Positions 1-13,957 of a stretch of 64,000 bases of DNA are shown here, piece after piece. The translations under genes were made by a program, and so were the position numbers. The notes beneath the pieces are model-generated. The model saw only the letters and a program-made list of their open reading frames with translations, was not told where the DNA came from and searched no databases. The stretch is from Phoenix dactylifera (taxonomy: Eukaryota; Streptophyta; Magnoliopsida; Arecales; Arecaceae). The DNA lies in assembly GCF_009389715.1 (NCBI RefSeq), contig NC_052404.1, positions 10,424,480-10,488,479 of the forward strand. Reading direction: 5' to 3'. Positions within the stretch are counted from its first letter, which is position 1. Every line of letters begins with the position of its first letter.

Positions 1-1200
1 CCTATTTGTGAACCACAGGAGAATGATCGACACTTGAAAAGAAAATATGGTTCGATAATTTTGTTGGATGAAAAGAAGAGTGCTGATATTTCTAGATTCA
101 CAATTTCAAAAATTCGCTGTACAGATTATAGTTGCGCCCAAACTCTAGAGCAGAGGAGCTTTCAATGCGGTGGAACATCCAACTTGCCCCCCTTTCCTCG
201 CTATAAACAAAAAGATTGCGTTCAAATTCTTACTCTAATAATTATCTTCCAAGCAAATATGGATAAATACAGAGCAAGCCACACACCTTCGATTTATCAT
301 TAACCCCCCAAAAAGACCTGTTCCATTAATTTGCTTTTCCTCTTTCAGAACTTCATCCGCATGAAAGTCTGGGACAGTCAAAACTAGCGTTGTATTATGT
401 CAAATGGCACTGGCGGATTTTTTATATTGAACAAGGAATGTACGATATGAACTTAAAATGAACACTTCTGAGACCTTAAGCAGCATTTTTTATCCCCCCC
501 ATCTGCCATTCTAAACAAGCAAATTGAAGACAGTGGCAGTCCAAATAAAGTATTCATTTTGCACGGCAAAATTTGAGGGTGAGCAGGAAAAAGAATCACT
601 CATATTGTGAGTCTATCCTCAAGAAATATGTTTTTTTGCCTATGCATGAATATTGTCATATCATAAATCTCTGAACAGAAGCACGGTGCTGATGTACTTC
701 AGACAAGATGCTGTAATGGGAGAGCAGCACCTGGACTCTAGAATCCTAAGTTTCATAATATGAACATGGGCAAGTTGCAAAATTCTTTGAATCAAATCAA
801 AGGCATGCTTAAACATGGAGTTACCTTCAAAGTTGGGTAGTTTCTTAAGCATGTAGAGACCAAATCTTCACATATTATCCACAACCCACGTTTCAAGACA
901 ACACAACGGCCCAGTGGACTATTTTCAAGAGCACAAGCAAGTACACCTCCAGACCAAGAAAAACAGTTGCATCATATGACATCATTTTGACAATTAAATC
1001 ATCTAAAATACCTTCCTCTCACCACTTATTCAGAGATTAACAGCAGTAGTAGAATAGCCAATTGGTACATTTATCAAGCCCAAGGAACAAGGTCTGAATT
1101 TATTGATCCATTCGTACTGTTGAATGAACTCAAATGCCAAGAGAATTTTTGTGTTCAATATGGGATGCTGTGGACTTGGATAAACAGAAAGGGAACTCAC
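1..1200. other. Probable 3' part or flank of the minus-strand gene; no gene resolved
   Basis: AT-rich sequence downstream of the last exon I can support. A minus-strand stretch near 797-860, ending in a GT donor-like site at about 825, could be one more small exon, but its frame does not continue cleanly from exon 9. It may instead be 3' UTR or intron. I see no other coding signal on either strand. Confidence 0.35.
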
Positions 1201-4200
1201 CTTCATGAACTTTGTAGAGCATGAAAGTTCTGTTCCAAAGCAATGGCATAGCCAAATAGAAATTCCAGATCCCTGCCAACAGTCAAGTACTTTGTTCAGG
1301 AAAGAGAGAGGGAGGATACCTTTTCCTCTATGCTTTCTACCATTGGCAGCATCAAATTCTTAGCCAGCAAATCTTTGCTCCTGCCATCAGTTTCATCAGC
1401 AGGAAACAAATTCTCCTTCTCAATGCTTCTGGTAACTGAATGCAAGTCACTTTCCATATGGCTCTGCTTTATGTACCCACAGGATGGTTGCTCATATGTC
1501 TTCACTTTGCCGATACAATCACCATATTTACCATTAGACATCATAGATTCATTTTCAATTGGAAATGCAGTTACAAACTCTGAATGTTCCTGACAGGTTT
1601 GCCCTCCAGAGCTCGGGTTAGAAAACTGACCAAATTCATCTGTATCAACCACTCCATTTGCTACTTTTGAAACCTTGGAATGGCTTTCTTCACTCAAACA
1701 AGGAGGCAAAACCTTGCTAACATCAGAGCACGAGTAATGATTTTCTGTCATCCTAATAGTGCCACCTAATTCAGAAGGTTCTGACAGTTGTTGCAGATAT
1801 GTAGGCGATGCAGGTTTCATGTTATGAGTAGAAGACGGACCTGTCAATTGGATGCGTGGAGGATCACACTTTGTGGACGCATTCTTCGCTGCAGGTCTTA
1901 TTAATTGAAGCTTACTGGGTTTCGGTTTGTTTACCCCGACAGGGTTCCTGTTTCCAGTACTTCTAATTATGTTCCGTAACTTGCCAGGCTGGGAAAATGT
2001 TTCAACATTGCGCCCAAGGGACTTCTCCTGGAAATCAGAAACAGTTTCCAAGTTAGAAGCAAAGTGCATAAATTACAAAAGAATAAGGGGTGGAAAAAGA
2101 TAGAACAGAAAACTGTTTTGTGGACTGACCGCATCAAAATATCCAATCTTGGGTGTTGGCTTTCGAAGTCCTGATGGTTTTATGCTTTTAGTACCAGAGC
2201 TATTATTAGTACATCTTTTAGAGTTCTCCCCAATCGATGGTTCAGAAATTACACGAATTTCTGAAGAACCTTTGCTGATACACTGACTATGAGAAATGGT
2301 TGCAGAATTTTCACTTCCGACGTATGGATGACCAGCGGATAGTTTCCGTAAACCTGATGAATGAACGATGATACTCTCAGGACCTGCCAAGGCAGGGGAG
2401 AATGACAAAGATCCAGTGTCAAGGCTATCCCTCAAAATACCGGGCTTTGCAGTAATGGAGGCTGATGAAGATGACTCTGAAGCCACGCTGTCTAGCGAAC
2501 TATTTGGAGACATGTTTGCTGAGAACTTGAATGTAGATTTTGGATGTATTGGGGGATTACTTGCATTGCTGGACATGGTTTTAATTTTGGATGCTTTCAC
2601 AGGGGTTTTCTTAGTGGTTGACCCCGGTGGAGAATGATTTGTAATTCTAGAAGCAACTCTTTTCCTTGTAGTCTTTGAAGGAGATTTACCTGTTGAATCA
2701 GATGAACTACTAACAGAACCACTATGCGATGAACAAGAAGTTGATAAGGGATAGACTAAGGGTGAACCATAAATAGCTCTTGGTGATCGAACAGAATTAG
2801 AAGTGACAATGGATGAGTCTCCATTTATCTTTTTAGGAACTATAATAGATTGCCGATTAATTAAATTGCCTGCAACCACCACATGGACATAAAATCTAAG
2901 TCACTAAACAGAATGGACATACATGTATTCATCAGAAATCAGAATGAGAATGCCCAAATATTTGATGAAATATCAGAGTTTATTTCAAAATGTGTACCAG
3001 GAAAAGGTTTCCCAATGCTACTCCTTGGTTGGATGTTCCCAGGACCAAAACCTGACTTGTTTGGCGCCGTTGGCAAAGTTGTTCGAGATACAACTCTTGG
3101 TGGCTTTAATGATGGTTTTGAGTCTGCACTTTTATTTGTAGCCTTTATTCAAATAATAAGCAATGTTAGTTTAGCAACACAATGCAAAAACCTGTCTATA
3201 TACAAGCAATGTAAGGAACAAAGTGTTAGATCAACCACATGCAAAACCATAGGAAACAAAAAGGTAAATTTATCAATATAATTAGGGCATACCCCTTTCA
3301 TGCTACGTGGGCACTCAGAAGTATGGTCTGAAAGTTTCTTGGTGACAACATGCCTTTTCATCCCAATAGGAGGCTTCTTCTAAAGTAACAGAAATTATTA
3401 CCTAACTATGCACTTTCACACATAAACAATAGCAAGGCGGTCGTGAACAGAGCGTACCTTGTTCTGAGATAATAATTCAACTGTATTTGATGCTGCAAAA
3501 CAGTATTAGCATATACACATCAAAAATAATGTCAACCAATAGATACAAAAGGGAAAACAGTATTACAAAGCAAAATAAAACAAAAGACCATTCGAGTAAA
3601 CTAGACAGTAACAGACATGAGCATTTTATCAATTTTACAGGTGGAAAAATCTCACAACCAAGGAATGGTGCATTGAGCTCCCCATGTTCTTTTGTCTTGC
3701 AGGAGTCTACCACATTTGAAGCATTCTCATATTTTCCAAGAGATTTCTGAATGGAAGCCCGTACATTTTCAAACAATTCTACTTCAAGGTTTTCTAATGC
3801 CAAGGTATCACTATCTAAGGTAGATGTTGACTCTGTGGACTTCCTAATATCTTCCGGAATTCCAGGTAATGAAGATTCTTCAGCCTTCCCAAAAGTGCTA
3901 TTTACAATAGCCAACTCTTCAGGGTTGAGAACACCTGCATACATGTATTTAAGATCCAAAACAATAATGAGTGCATCATGCATTTACAATATAAGAAAGA
4001 AGTGATTTTGCCAAGCACAGAGATAGATACCTTCACTTGTAAAAAATGCATTATCCCAGGCTAAACTTTTGCGCAAGTTGTACTTGCGAGAGTTTACTCG
4101 CTGTTGCTCTGGAGACTCTGATAATTCAAGGACTTGTTCCAATTTCTTGCTCATTTTCACCGGACCCTCCCCTTCCTCAGCACTGACAATCATATTTTCA

Positions 4201-7200
4201 TTATGATTTTCTGAAAGGCCTGCTCAATTAAATTAATGACAAAAATCAGGGCAGTGGCCACTGTCAAATAAGAGGTTAACTAAGAAAAAAGAGCCAAGGT
4301 CATCTAACTACTGGTTCTTTTTGCCTGCTTAACTATTCTGTTGGTTAAATTTCAATTTTGTCAATTTACAATAACAAAATTTTATTCAAAAGATTGACAT
4401 ATGCACTCCAAACCAATTTTTTATGACATATGCTCCCCTTCATAACCTTCTTGTTAAGACAGCAACATAACGACTATAAAAAAATCGAATTTGAACCACC
4501 TGGAAACATTGCGACATCATAACTAACAAAGCTCTCGTGCTCGTTTCTTAAATTCAACTATTATTAATCCACATGAAGCAATGAATTTAAGCTGACTTTA
4601 TGGACCTTTCAGATTGATTGTTTCATGTAGGTCATGACTTGCAGATTTTTAGATTCTTGTAGATTAGAAATTTATATTTCAATGATGAAATTGGGACCAT
4701 ACCATAAACTTAGAGGAGCCTGGAATGACTCATCTCATGAATTATGAGATTATCTCTAAAATTTTAAGAATTTTTTAAATATATGAAAACAAAAAATCTT
4801 TAACAAAATGAAGCAAGTATATGTGAAATAAGATCAGAATCCAAAATTATATGGAACACAAGGACATTTGTCTTTAGGCCCCAGGAATAAACAAAGTTTT
4901 TTATCCAACTTCTGTTTAAGACTTATATATGCCCAAAGATTGACACATGATTGCAGGAATTTAAAATATTCACCTCTAAATTTTAGATACCAAAACATTC
5001 AGATCTATTTTCCTTTACTCTTAGAAATTCAATGCCTCATGGACGTTGCTAGTTTCATGCATTAGCATCTATCTGGTTAAGAACATCCGAAAAGACAGAG
5101 CCTAACAAATCATGGGAAAATGACTTTATACATGGGGTGGTACCCCAATAACATGATCCATGTTGATTCCAATCCTATGGTGAGATTCTAATCAGCCATC
5201 GTTATTTTAACGTAGATTGCAAAAACCAGATTGTGAACTGTGAGAGCCTAAGAACAACAAAGAACTTTTTGTCACACTTGATATAGATGAATCTTTTCTA
5301 GCAATTTCCTTTTATCTCTCTACCTATTTGCTTTTGGATATAGTGGATCTCATACAAGTTCTGGGTAATTAACACATTTAGTTCCTTATAAGTTTATTAT
5401 GTTGGGCTTTCCAGTAAGCGACAACATGAAAATGCTTTCATCTTCCTCTCTCCTAATATTACGTTAAAGTTATTGATAGGGGGCAAAATGGATCGTACCA
5501 CCCCATTCCGGCCAAGCAGACCTCAACATCGACCAGACCAAACCTCGGTCCTGCTAAGAGCCAGTCCGATCTCGGATTTTGCCAAAGGTCCGGCCGACCT
5601 CATTCGGATCTCTCCGCTGCTACGACCTGTAGCAATATCTTGTGGTGCTTATAATAACGTCCCGGGCTTGAGTTCGAGGCGCCCTACTACGTCGACTGCA
5701 AGCCAAAAAGCTCCCTCGACTGTAGGGATATGCAACGACGCGCCTTGGCCCGAGCCCGGAGCGCCCTATACGACGACACGCCCTGGCCAAGTTCGGGGTG
5801 TCCTATGCGACGATGCGCCCCGACCCGAGCTCGGGGCGCCCTACTAAGCAAACCTTAGAGTCAGAAAGGCTAGGCCGACCTCAGGGCCCGCCGAGCCGAC
5901 CTCATCAAACATATATCGCGGCCCCCAAGTCGGCCCAACCTTAACGCCTACTGAGCTGACCTCGCCAAATATACACTGCGGCCTCCAAGCGAGCCCGACC
6001 TCACCTACGGCCGCATCCACGTGCGCACCTATGCGGGCACCCATGCCCGCACACACGGCCGTACATTACAACCTCGCCGCACCATGCTTAGCTTGCTGGC
6101 CACGCCATGCTGCCCCAATCATACTTGTTGTCAAGGGCCATGCCCTGCCACATCTGACAACGCCATACTGATCATAAGAACGGCCTACACCGTGTGCCTC
6201 AAGCAAGTCCTGGTTGCACGCCATCTGGCCAAAGCTATCTCCTCCCATGATGAGAACGGGCCATACCTCCGCCATCTGAGTACCTCTGGCGGGACTATAA
6301 GTAGCCCCATTAAGTAACGCCTAAAGGATCTTTGGCCAACAAAAACTCCACGCTAACTTAAGCATCGGAGGGCCCTCACTGAAATTAATGGTGAGGCTTT
6401 GTGTAGGTACGCCGGCGCACGAAAGGTGACGTTTTTTCTCCATCCCGACCGGCGGCTCCCCCGACTCCTCTGGCATGGTCACCCTCAGGCCAAATTTGAA
6501 CCACAATAGTTACTTTTACATTCTATTTAACAAAAATTAAATATCATAAAAGACCCATTTATATAGGTGAATGCATCGACTACGAAAAGATTTTGTAACA
6601 CTAAATAGTATATTCTAGGAGAGATATTATGTTCAGCTAATGAAATTGCAATGGTGAGTTTTATGTGACACCATGGAGCGGCAATAACTAGATTTTGAGC
6701 CCTTGGTTTATATATGTAACTGCTTGTGTCTGCATGCGTCTACAAACACACACATACAGATGCACACACTTAAGATCTGTCTTACTCTTACATGAATCTT
6801 CTACAATTGAAACTGAAAAAACAGCTGATCAGCTCTCTTCGCGCTGTCCACATTTATGTGACACTTTAATGCAGCACTTTAGCATATGTTGCACAAATTT
6901 AAAACAGTCAACTTTACACCTTGGCTTGTTTGGGACTGCTAGCAGGCAGGTTACGGGCACTTTGGAGTATGTATTGCTAGATATGAGCACCAATGTTCAA
7001 GAAATAATACATTCTTACAAATGATAGGCCAGAGAACTTTATGTACTGAATATCAATGTCATTAATTGAGCTTAAGCTAGTTTACCATGTAAATTAAGTA
7101 TATGGCTGCGAGCAGGGGATACTTATCATATATTAAAGTTGATGAATCATGGGCAATTGATTATTGGGGGGAAATACATAATCAAAAATTATCTAGCAAG

Positions 7201-9353
7201 TTAAATGTTGGATAAATAATAGACTAAACAGAAAACCAGACAAATTCTATTATCAGTAGTGCCTTCACAAGAAAAATCAAAAAAGGTGGCTCAACATACA
7301 ACAACCAACTGCTAAAACAAATCTCTTGGTGATCAATGAGGAAGTAAGCAGAATCTAAGAGGTGGTGCCGAACAAGATTATAAATCAGTCATGTAAAGAC
7401 AGCATTCCTAGAATCTAAATACATGAATGTTTAAGCATCAATCGATCTTTATGTTCATTAAATTTGTTAATAAATTCCTAGAATGCTGAAAGAGGACTAC
7501 ATTTAATTGGTAGTAAACAAAGGCCGGATGGCTTGCTTAGATATCAAAAAGAAAAGAAAAAAAACTTCACTGGGAACCGCTGGGTATGTACTTTGTCATC
7601 CATGCTAGCATGAGATATATTCTAGCAGATCTTTGAACATGTTAGCAAAGCAAAACCAGATACAGCAATTCCAGCATAAGCCATTGGGAATCTAAGTTTA
7701 TCTTTTATGTTGTATCATGTTATTAAAGACTACATACTAATACTGAAAGTTTTATAGACTAAGACTATAAAAGTTCTACTAATTGAAACATGCAGATGGT
7801 ACAGGGACTTCAGGATCTATGTGCCTCACTCACATATTATGCAGAAAACAATTGTTTGGTTAGCTGATCATGAAAACTCCAAGTCTTGGTTACATGAGAA
7901 AGAATGGAACAACCATGCACAACCTTGTTTTGAATCTTATTTTACTAAAGGAAAACATACGCTTATCGACCTTATAAAGCTCAAATTTCCATTGTCTAAT
8001 TTATTTTTACACAAGATAAAAACCAAAAAATGATAAATCTATGCAATGAACAACCTAATAGAAAATGTAAGTTATATTCAAAAATAAATTGGGAAATAAA
8101 ATATAAAATTAGTCAATATGCAACAATTTAACTGTTGTACAAAATGCTAAAATTTTGCCTTGCATGGTACTATAACTTCGAGACTTTTCCATATGCAAGG
8201 CTGGGCATTTCATTAACTAGTCTGCCCAAGATCAAAAAAAAAGGAGTCACCACTCAGCTTAATGCTATAACAGTACCTAAGGGAGGTAGTCCCATAGAGG
8301 GCTTGACTGTAGGAGAGTTTCAGCAGTTCAACACAACGGTGATGATCTCTAGTAACAGATACCCACACAAAGATTCTCTGAATTTTCTACAGACTACAAT
8401 AAAAGTTTAGCACGAGCAAAATGCTGTGCTTGATAGGCTGAAATGAGAAATATGTTCAGCTGATAGCTCAAAAAACTCATGCCCTGTGAGTATATCAGCG
8501 CATGTGGTGCATGTATAAATGCAATGCGCAAATCATTAGATATACAATGTGCTCCCAGTATCATATGGAGACTAAAAGAATAAGGATGGGCAAAAGACTA
8601 GATATATAATCACTTATGTGCAAAACCAAAAGCTACTGCACTTTGTCCTTCCCTAGCAAGATCTATGGAAGTAATGAGCACAAGCTATACTCGCCTCTGC
8701 AAGAGCCACATATCTGACTCACCGAGCTAAAAATTAACATATCTTTGAGCATCAAACATGCATTTTGCAGCATCTGACATGATGCATGCAATTCCCCTAT
8801 GATTTACCAGACACCATTGGGTTTGCTTCACAATAGATCGAACATCATAATCATAAGTTTTGTTTGCTCAAGATCTAATAACTTCCAAAACATTGTTACA
8901 AAACCATCATGACTTCCTATCGCCAGAAACACTCCATGGGTCCATTACTCCTCCAATAGATGTCAGATTTTGCAAAGAAATTTTTGATTAAACCTATAAC
9001 AACACGCATCAAGAACCAAATCGATTCCCTTCGCAACAAATTTGGGGATTTCAACTTCAAAAAGGATCAAAAAGAAACCAGCCTTTCGATAACGCAAGAA
9101 CAAACGGATCGTGCGAATCTAAGTTCAAAAAGGAACCAAGAAAACCTAAAACTCAAATCTCCCCCATTTTGATCCAAAAGAATCAAGAAAAATAATAAAA
9201 AAAAAAACCGGAGTAAAAATATAAAAAAAATAAAACAAGATCGAAATGGAATGGGAAAGTACCTCGGGAGGGTGGATCTGGAACGGCATTGGAAGACGCT
9301 GAGATGAGGAGATCGTCCTCCGAGGAGACGTCGATGAGAGGAAGAGTCTCCAT
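1201..9353 (-). CDS. Uncharacterised Ser/Pro/Lys-rich plant protein, multi-exon gene
   Basis: I do not recognise a named function. Exons rebuilt on the minus strand: 9263-9353, 4031-4210, 3659-3934, 3458-3492, 3293-3379, 2998-3142, 2130-2869, 1320-2027 and tentatively 1201-1272. All have GT-AG borders and the phases fit. The start METLPLIDVSSEDDLL and the exon-2/3 join RKSLAWDNAFFTSEGVLNPE look like conserved motifs of a plant-specific family. The rest is low-complexity, rich in Ser, Pro, Lys and Asn, with repeated Ser-Gly-x-x-Lys-Pro stretches, for example IKPSGLRKPTPKIGYFDA at the end of exon 7. No membrane segment or catalytic motif is seen; a disordered nuclear or cytoskeletal protein is possible but only inferred. 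Through exon 8 it has 754 codons. If the exon-8 donor is not used, the frame stops at 1296 (761 aa). The first intron is about 5 kb and contains a probable solo LTR. The true 3' end is uncertain. Confidence 0.72.
5473..6507. mobile_element. Probable solo LTR of a Ty3/Gypsy-type element in intron 1
   Basis: A block of about 1.03 kb, markedly richer in G and C than the AT-rich intron around it. It is flanked by AGTTA at 5468-5472 and again at 6508-6512, which reads as a 5-bp target duplication. TG lies at the left edge and CA close to the right edge. Inside are repeated Asp/Ala/Pro-type GC-rich units (about 5690-5850) and a TATA-like CTATAAGTAG near 6296, as in large plant Gypsy LTRs. No internal coding part is present, so it is best read as a solo LTR left by recombination. 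Family assignment is inferred from style only. Confidence 0.55.
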
Positions 9354-12300
9354 GCTTCCTTTGAATCAATCTCCTATATATCAAAAACCGAACTCCTCAA
9401 CCGAGATCTCCCGGGATTTTTAGGAGGAAAAAAAAAACAAGAAGAACGGGAGAAAGATCGGCGTGGAGAAAAATTGAGAGAGGGATGAGAGAAATCGGGG
9501 GGTTTTATCTGGAAGCTATTTAATGAGATTAGGGAAAGAAATAGACAGCCTTGGGAGAAATACTAGGGCGGTTCTTAAATTCACCCCCCTTCGCCCATCT
9601 CATTCGCCAATTTCCTGACTCGCCGTCATGTTTAAAGGGAGTGCACTTAGAGAAGGAAAAGGAGAGAGCGGAGTGCGCTTATCAGTTCCCAAAATAACGT
9701 TGCGCAGGGCATTGGAAACGGGAAACGATGAGGAGCGGGAAAGCAACCATTCGAAATTTTCAGTGCGCGTGACAACACCGCCGCACACCAACGTAAGATT
9801 TATTTTTGGAAATAAAAAAAAATAAATTATAAAAACTCTTCTAAAATTATGTATAAGTTATACTTATATCTACTAAAAAAATTACATTTATTTCTATGAT
9901 TATTTTTATCTAATACTTTAATTCATGACTTAACAGAATATTTCAAAACGTTAACCTTGAATGAGATTTAAATACCATATAAAAAAAATTCAAAATAATT
10001 AAAATAACTTTAAATAATATAACAGCTATCCAAGAATATAAAACAAAAAATGTATCCTCTTGTCCACTTAAAGGCAATTTTAACTTTTGAGATAAATAGT
10101 TTTCTAGCACCGTTAATTTAACTGGATATAAGTGTTGGTTTTATAAACAATTAGGTATAAGTTTAATAAACATAATCCTCCAACATTAAGTAGATTTTTG
10201 TAATTCACTCCCAAAAAAAAAGGAAATACAGGGCAGCAACTTTGGAGGCCTAGATCCTAGGCTCATGGATTCAAAATTTCAATCAGTTAGTGTGGGTCCA
10301 TAGAGGCTACCTGGCCCGTAGAGCCCAAGCCCATTGATTCCATAGGTTAAGCCAATCAATGAACCTTTCAGCTATTAAAACATCAATTGAATTGCATAAC
10401 ACTTGCATCAATTTTAATGTAGCTTGTAATGGTTTGTATAAGATCTTGATATAATAAGATATAAGTCTGATGCATTGGTTTCCTATAAGATTTTCTGATA
10501 TATAATAATTTTCTGATAGCAAGCTCACACCTTGATTTGCCAGTATTTCAATTACATCTCGAATCAACTTAATTAACATGAGGGTACCAAGTAGTACAGC
10601 TGGTGAGGTTATTGGGATTTTCAATAGTTTACAAGAAATTATAAAACCTCTGTCAAGTTGCAAAGGATACAATATAATGCACAAATTAAGAAGCTAGCTA
10701 GAAGATGAAATTATGTCATTTCAGATAGATCATAATGCATTTATTTTGCTTTTACTGAGCTACTTCGATTACTATAGCAAGCATAGAAAACTGTATTGGT
10801 TGTGATATTCTAGCAGAATATAATCTAGCAATACAAATAATATGAAGTAATCAGAATTATCTAGACTGAGTTGTTCGCTGGGTTTATTTTGATATGTCCT
10901 AGATTTGTTTGAACCTCTTGGCAAATCTGGATCATATAAATTGGCTGGTAACCTGCACATATTAATTGTATGTGTAGATGGTGTGGGATTAATTATTGCT
11001 AACGTATTATTATATTCGCAAAGTGTAAGTTGTTAGAGAAGGGATAAACAATAAAAATGTGGTCTTAATAACTCCAATAATGCAAGCCAAACCACGTACA
11101 CACATGAAGGCATAAACAAATGACCGAAGAAAAGAATAAATTAAAAATAACTCAACCAAAAGTGATCGGATTTGAATCCATGATCGTTGGTTCTGATACC
11201 ATTTCAACTTACCATTGAATCTCAAAAACTTAAATGGTTAAAAGAGAAGGATCAACAACAAGTTCCATCACTTCTTCACACATAATTTCATGATATTCCT
11301 TGACCTATGTTGTACAAGATCTCTAGCTTTATCGCCAAAAGTCATATCACTTAAACATGGTTGCGAAGTTGTACTCCTTGATAAAAAATTGAGTGATCCA
11401 TGCTGGCCTGGTCCAATTTAACAAGAGCTAGCAGCTTATTTTACACCAACTCAATGGAGGTTTGGTGTTTTGCAGTCTACTAGATGTCGAAAGGCATTGC
11501 TACTCGATTCATGCCATTGAAAACGAAAACATGATGACAACTAATCTGCAATGCATTGTTGCAGGCATGGAAAGAGGCTTCCAATGGAGGAGTTACCATG
11601 AGTGCTGCTACCTTCATGTGAATCCCCACAACATACATCAGCACTGGCTTGGCTTCAGCATCAGATATATGTCTCGTGCAATCCAAGAAAAGGATGAAAG
11701 CGAGCAACCAACTTGCATCCAAACACGTATTTATAACTATTAATTATACTGACGATCGATCCTGTTGCAGTAACGGCTTGATTGCAGGCAAACCAAGCCT
11801 TCCCGTGGGACCACCAACCCTGTGATGTTTAATAATTCACAAAGGTCGATTTCAACATTGTAAGTCATCGCATTTTCAATAGTGTCCTAGCTAGCATAGA
11901 TTAATTTTTTATGTTTTGTAAACTAACATTATTGTTCGCATGTTAGTTTAGTAGAAGTGATCATAATATAAAACAAAATTGAGTGAATTAGGTTAAAAGC
12001 AAGGGGGATATATATTTAATTGTTTAGCAGAACTTATATATTAGTTCAGCGGATTACTCCCAGGGGCCAAAGAAAGAAAGAAAGAAAAAAAAAAAAAGCT
12101 GTAGCCGAGCCAACTTGGCCAACTTCCCTTCTGCAGCTTTCGTATTTGTATCAGAGGGAAAAAAAATACACTACACAGACCCCTTTCCAAAGGATCAGGG
12201 TTGTAACCTTGGTGCCAAACAAAAAATTCACCTTCCTTTGCATGATCTCCAATGGATCGCACAAATAGTACTTCAAGATCCATGCAGCTAGATGAACGAG

Positions 12301-13957
12301 GAAGTTTGGAGTGCTTTGAGATCAAAGCGGAGCATGATCCAATGCTCGCCACCATGAAAGAAGATTAATCATTAATTCTTTCGCACAAAACGTACAACCT
12401 GATCCTCTTCTAGATCCTCCTTCAAATGCTTCTTTTTTTTCTTTTTTTTTTTTGAAGTCCTCATGCCTTGTTTCAAGCTTGCACTTAGGAACATGCAATA
12501 GGTTGCGAAGGCAAGAAACTCTTAAAAGGCAAGCTTGTTCTGTGTCTTCATAATTTCCCCGGGAGTCCCGTCGACCTATCTCTAGCCAGCCCTAGCTATC
12601 ATATAGGTGCATGATTGATCCCTTGAATCCATCACTAATCATGCCCCAGAGTCTCATATATTTCTACTTCTTTGTTTAGTATAAGTGGAATCTGATCCAA
12701 CTGAAGTGTACCGGACGGAATCATCATTGATCCAAGATTTTATAAATTGTCAAAAGTCGAAAAATCAGCTGTAGGTCCTTGCCATTCCTCTCTCCCATGC
12801 CTAGCATTCAAAGGCAAAACCCATTCATTCACTGTACTGCACGTACGTTTGTCCTTTGTACACAAAGTCCTACTCAACCACATCTTCATAGTATCACAAC
12901 CTCTTGGTTCTCATGCTACATCAATAAGAACCTAGTGTACCCCTGTTCTAGACTGCCATTAAATTGGACAAGCCCTCGGGACTGATCCAGTGATCCATGA
13001 ACCATTCTTTATGAATTCAGTACTCCCTTACCCGAAGAGAGAGAGAGAGAGAGAGAAGAAAAAAGGAAGAAAGAAAGAGCCGCCATTAGCTCCTATTCCA
13101 TCAGTCGACCCTCTCTACTTCAAAGGACATGTTTCAATATAAAAGGCAACGTACGTCTTCGTCACGTATAGTTCCACCGAGATCTTTACAGTCTTGAGTT
13201 TGGAGTAGCTCAAGCTCTGACACCTTGCAGCACTACACATGGAGGCCTCTAAAGGAAGTGGTAGGATGTGCATGCGGACACGTGCGCTGCATGCAAGTTG
13301 GTTGGCGTGCACATGCTCGCATTCCCTCCATTGCTTTCTATTGGGTGAACGCAAGATATACCCCAAATCTAACTAGGATTTTGTTGCTGGGCATGGAGAT
13401 TGCTTCACCAAGAGTCCATGTCACTGCATACAAAGTTAGATGAGGGTCATTATAATATTAGACACTACCAACCTGGAGTCTTTTCTTTCTTTTTGGAGAG
13501 ACCAATAGCAAGATCCTCGTTACTGTGGCAATCATGAAGAGAAGGAAATTTGTTGGGAAGACCACCAGTCCAGTACCACTGCTCTCACTCACCATCAAAT
13601 TCTACAAAACCCCTGCGAACATGCATTCCATTCAAGCCAAAACCCTAGAAAGGAAATACCATCTCTTCCTTTGCCAAAGAAAACATTAATGCAGAGCATG
13701 CACCATTCCATTACTTCCATTCACTGGTCAGAAAACAAATCTGAATGTTTCATTTAGTATATAATTGTTGAAACACCACTCACAGAAAAGCCCAACATAA
13801 ATAACCAACGAAAATAACGAAAAAAGAAAACTTAAGACTGATATAAAAGGATGAAAAAGTGAAACTAGAAAGTTTCCAAATATGGCTACTAAGACACCGC
13901 CATTTGAAGGAGAAAATATAACTATCTTTCTATCGATCTATATCTACCTCTACTGCT
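9354..13957. other. Intergenic region, no firm gene
   Basis: It begins with the likely promoter and 5' UTR of the minus-strand gene (about 9354-9620, with GA- and A-rich tracts and a TATATA near 9374). The remainder is AT-rich with scattered microsatellites (AAAG near 12066, GA near 13039). A degenerate primer-site-like GATACCAT near 11190 hints at old retroelement debris. One 38-codon ORF (12252-12368) is listed separately. I see no exon with family similarity. Confidence 0.5.
12252..12368 (+). CDS. Small ORF, 38 aa, unrecognised
   Basis: An ATG-to-TAA frame of 38 codons. It begins MDRTNSTSRSMQLDERGSLE and ends in MLATMKED, a soluble, mixed-charge composition that looks more protein-like than the surrounding AT-rich frames. 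It could be a true small peptide, the last exon of a longer gene whose upstream exons I cannot see, or chance. No domain is recognisable, and upstream in-frame sequence is not convincing as coding. Confidence 0.2.
   Translation: MDRTNSTSRSMQLDERGSLECFEIKAEHDPMLATMKED

Noticed and set aside
8135-8410. 91-codon open frame in intron 1 of the uncharacterised gene
   Set aside because: No family likeness and located in an intron; likely chance.
9067-9384. Open frame of 105 codons over the first exon of the uncharacterised gene
   Set aside because: The true start is in another frame (METLPLIDVSSEDDLL, 9353 downwards), supported by a phase-matching splice to exon 2.
11180-11200. Initiator-tRNA primer-site-like GATACCAT near 11190
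   Set aside because: Short, imperfect and without LTRs or coding parts around it, so no element can be claimed.
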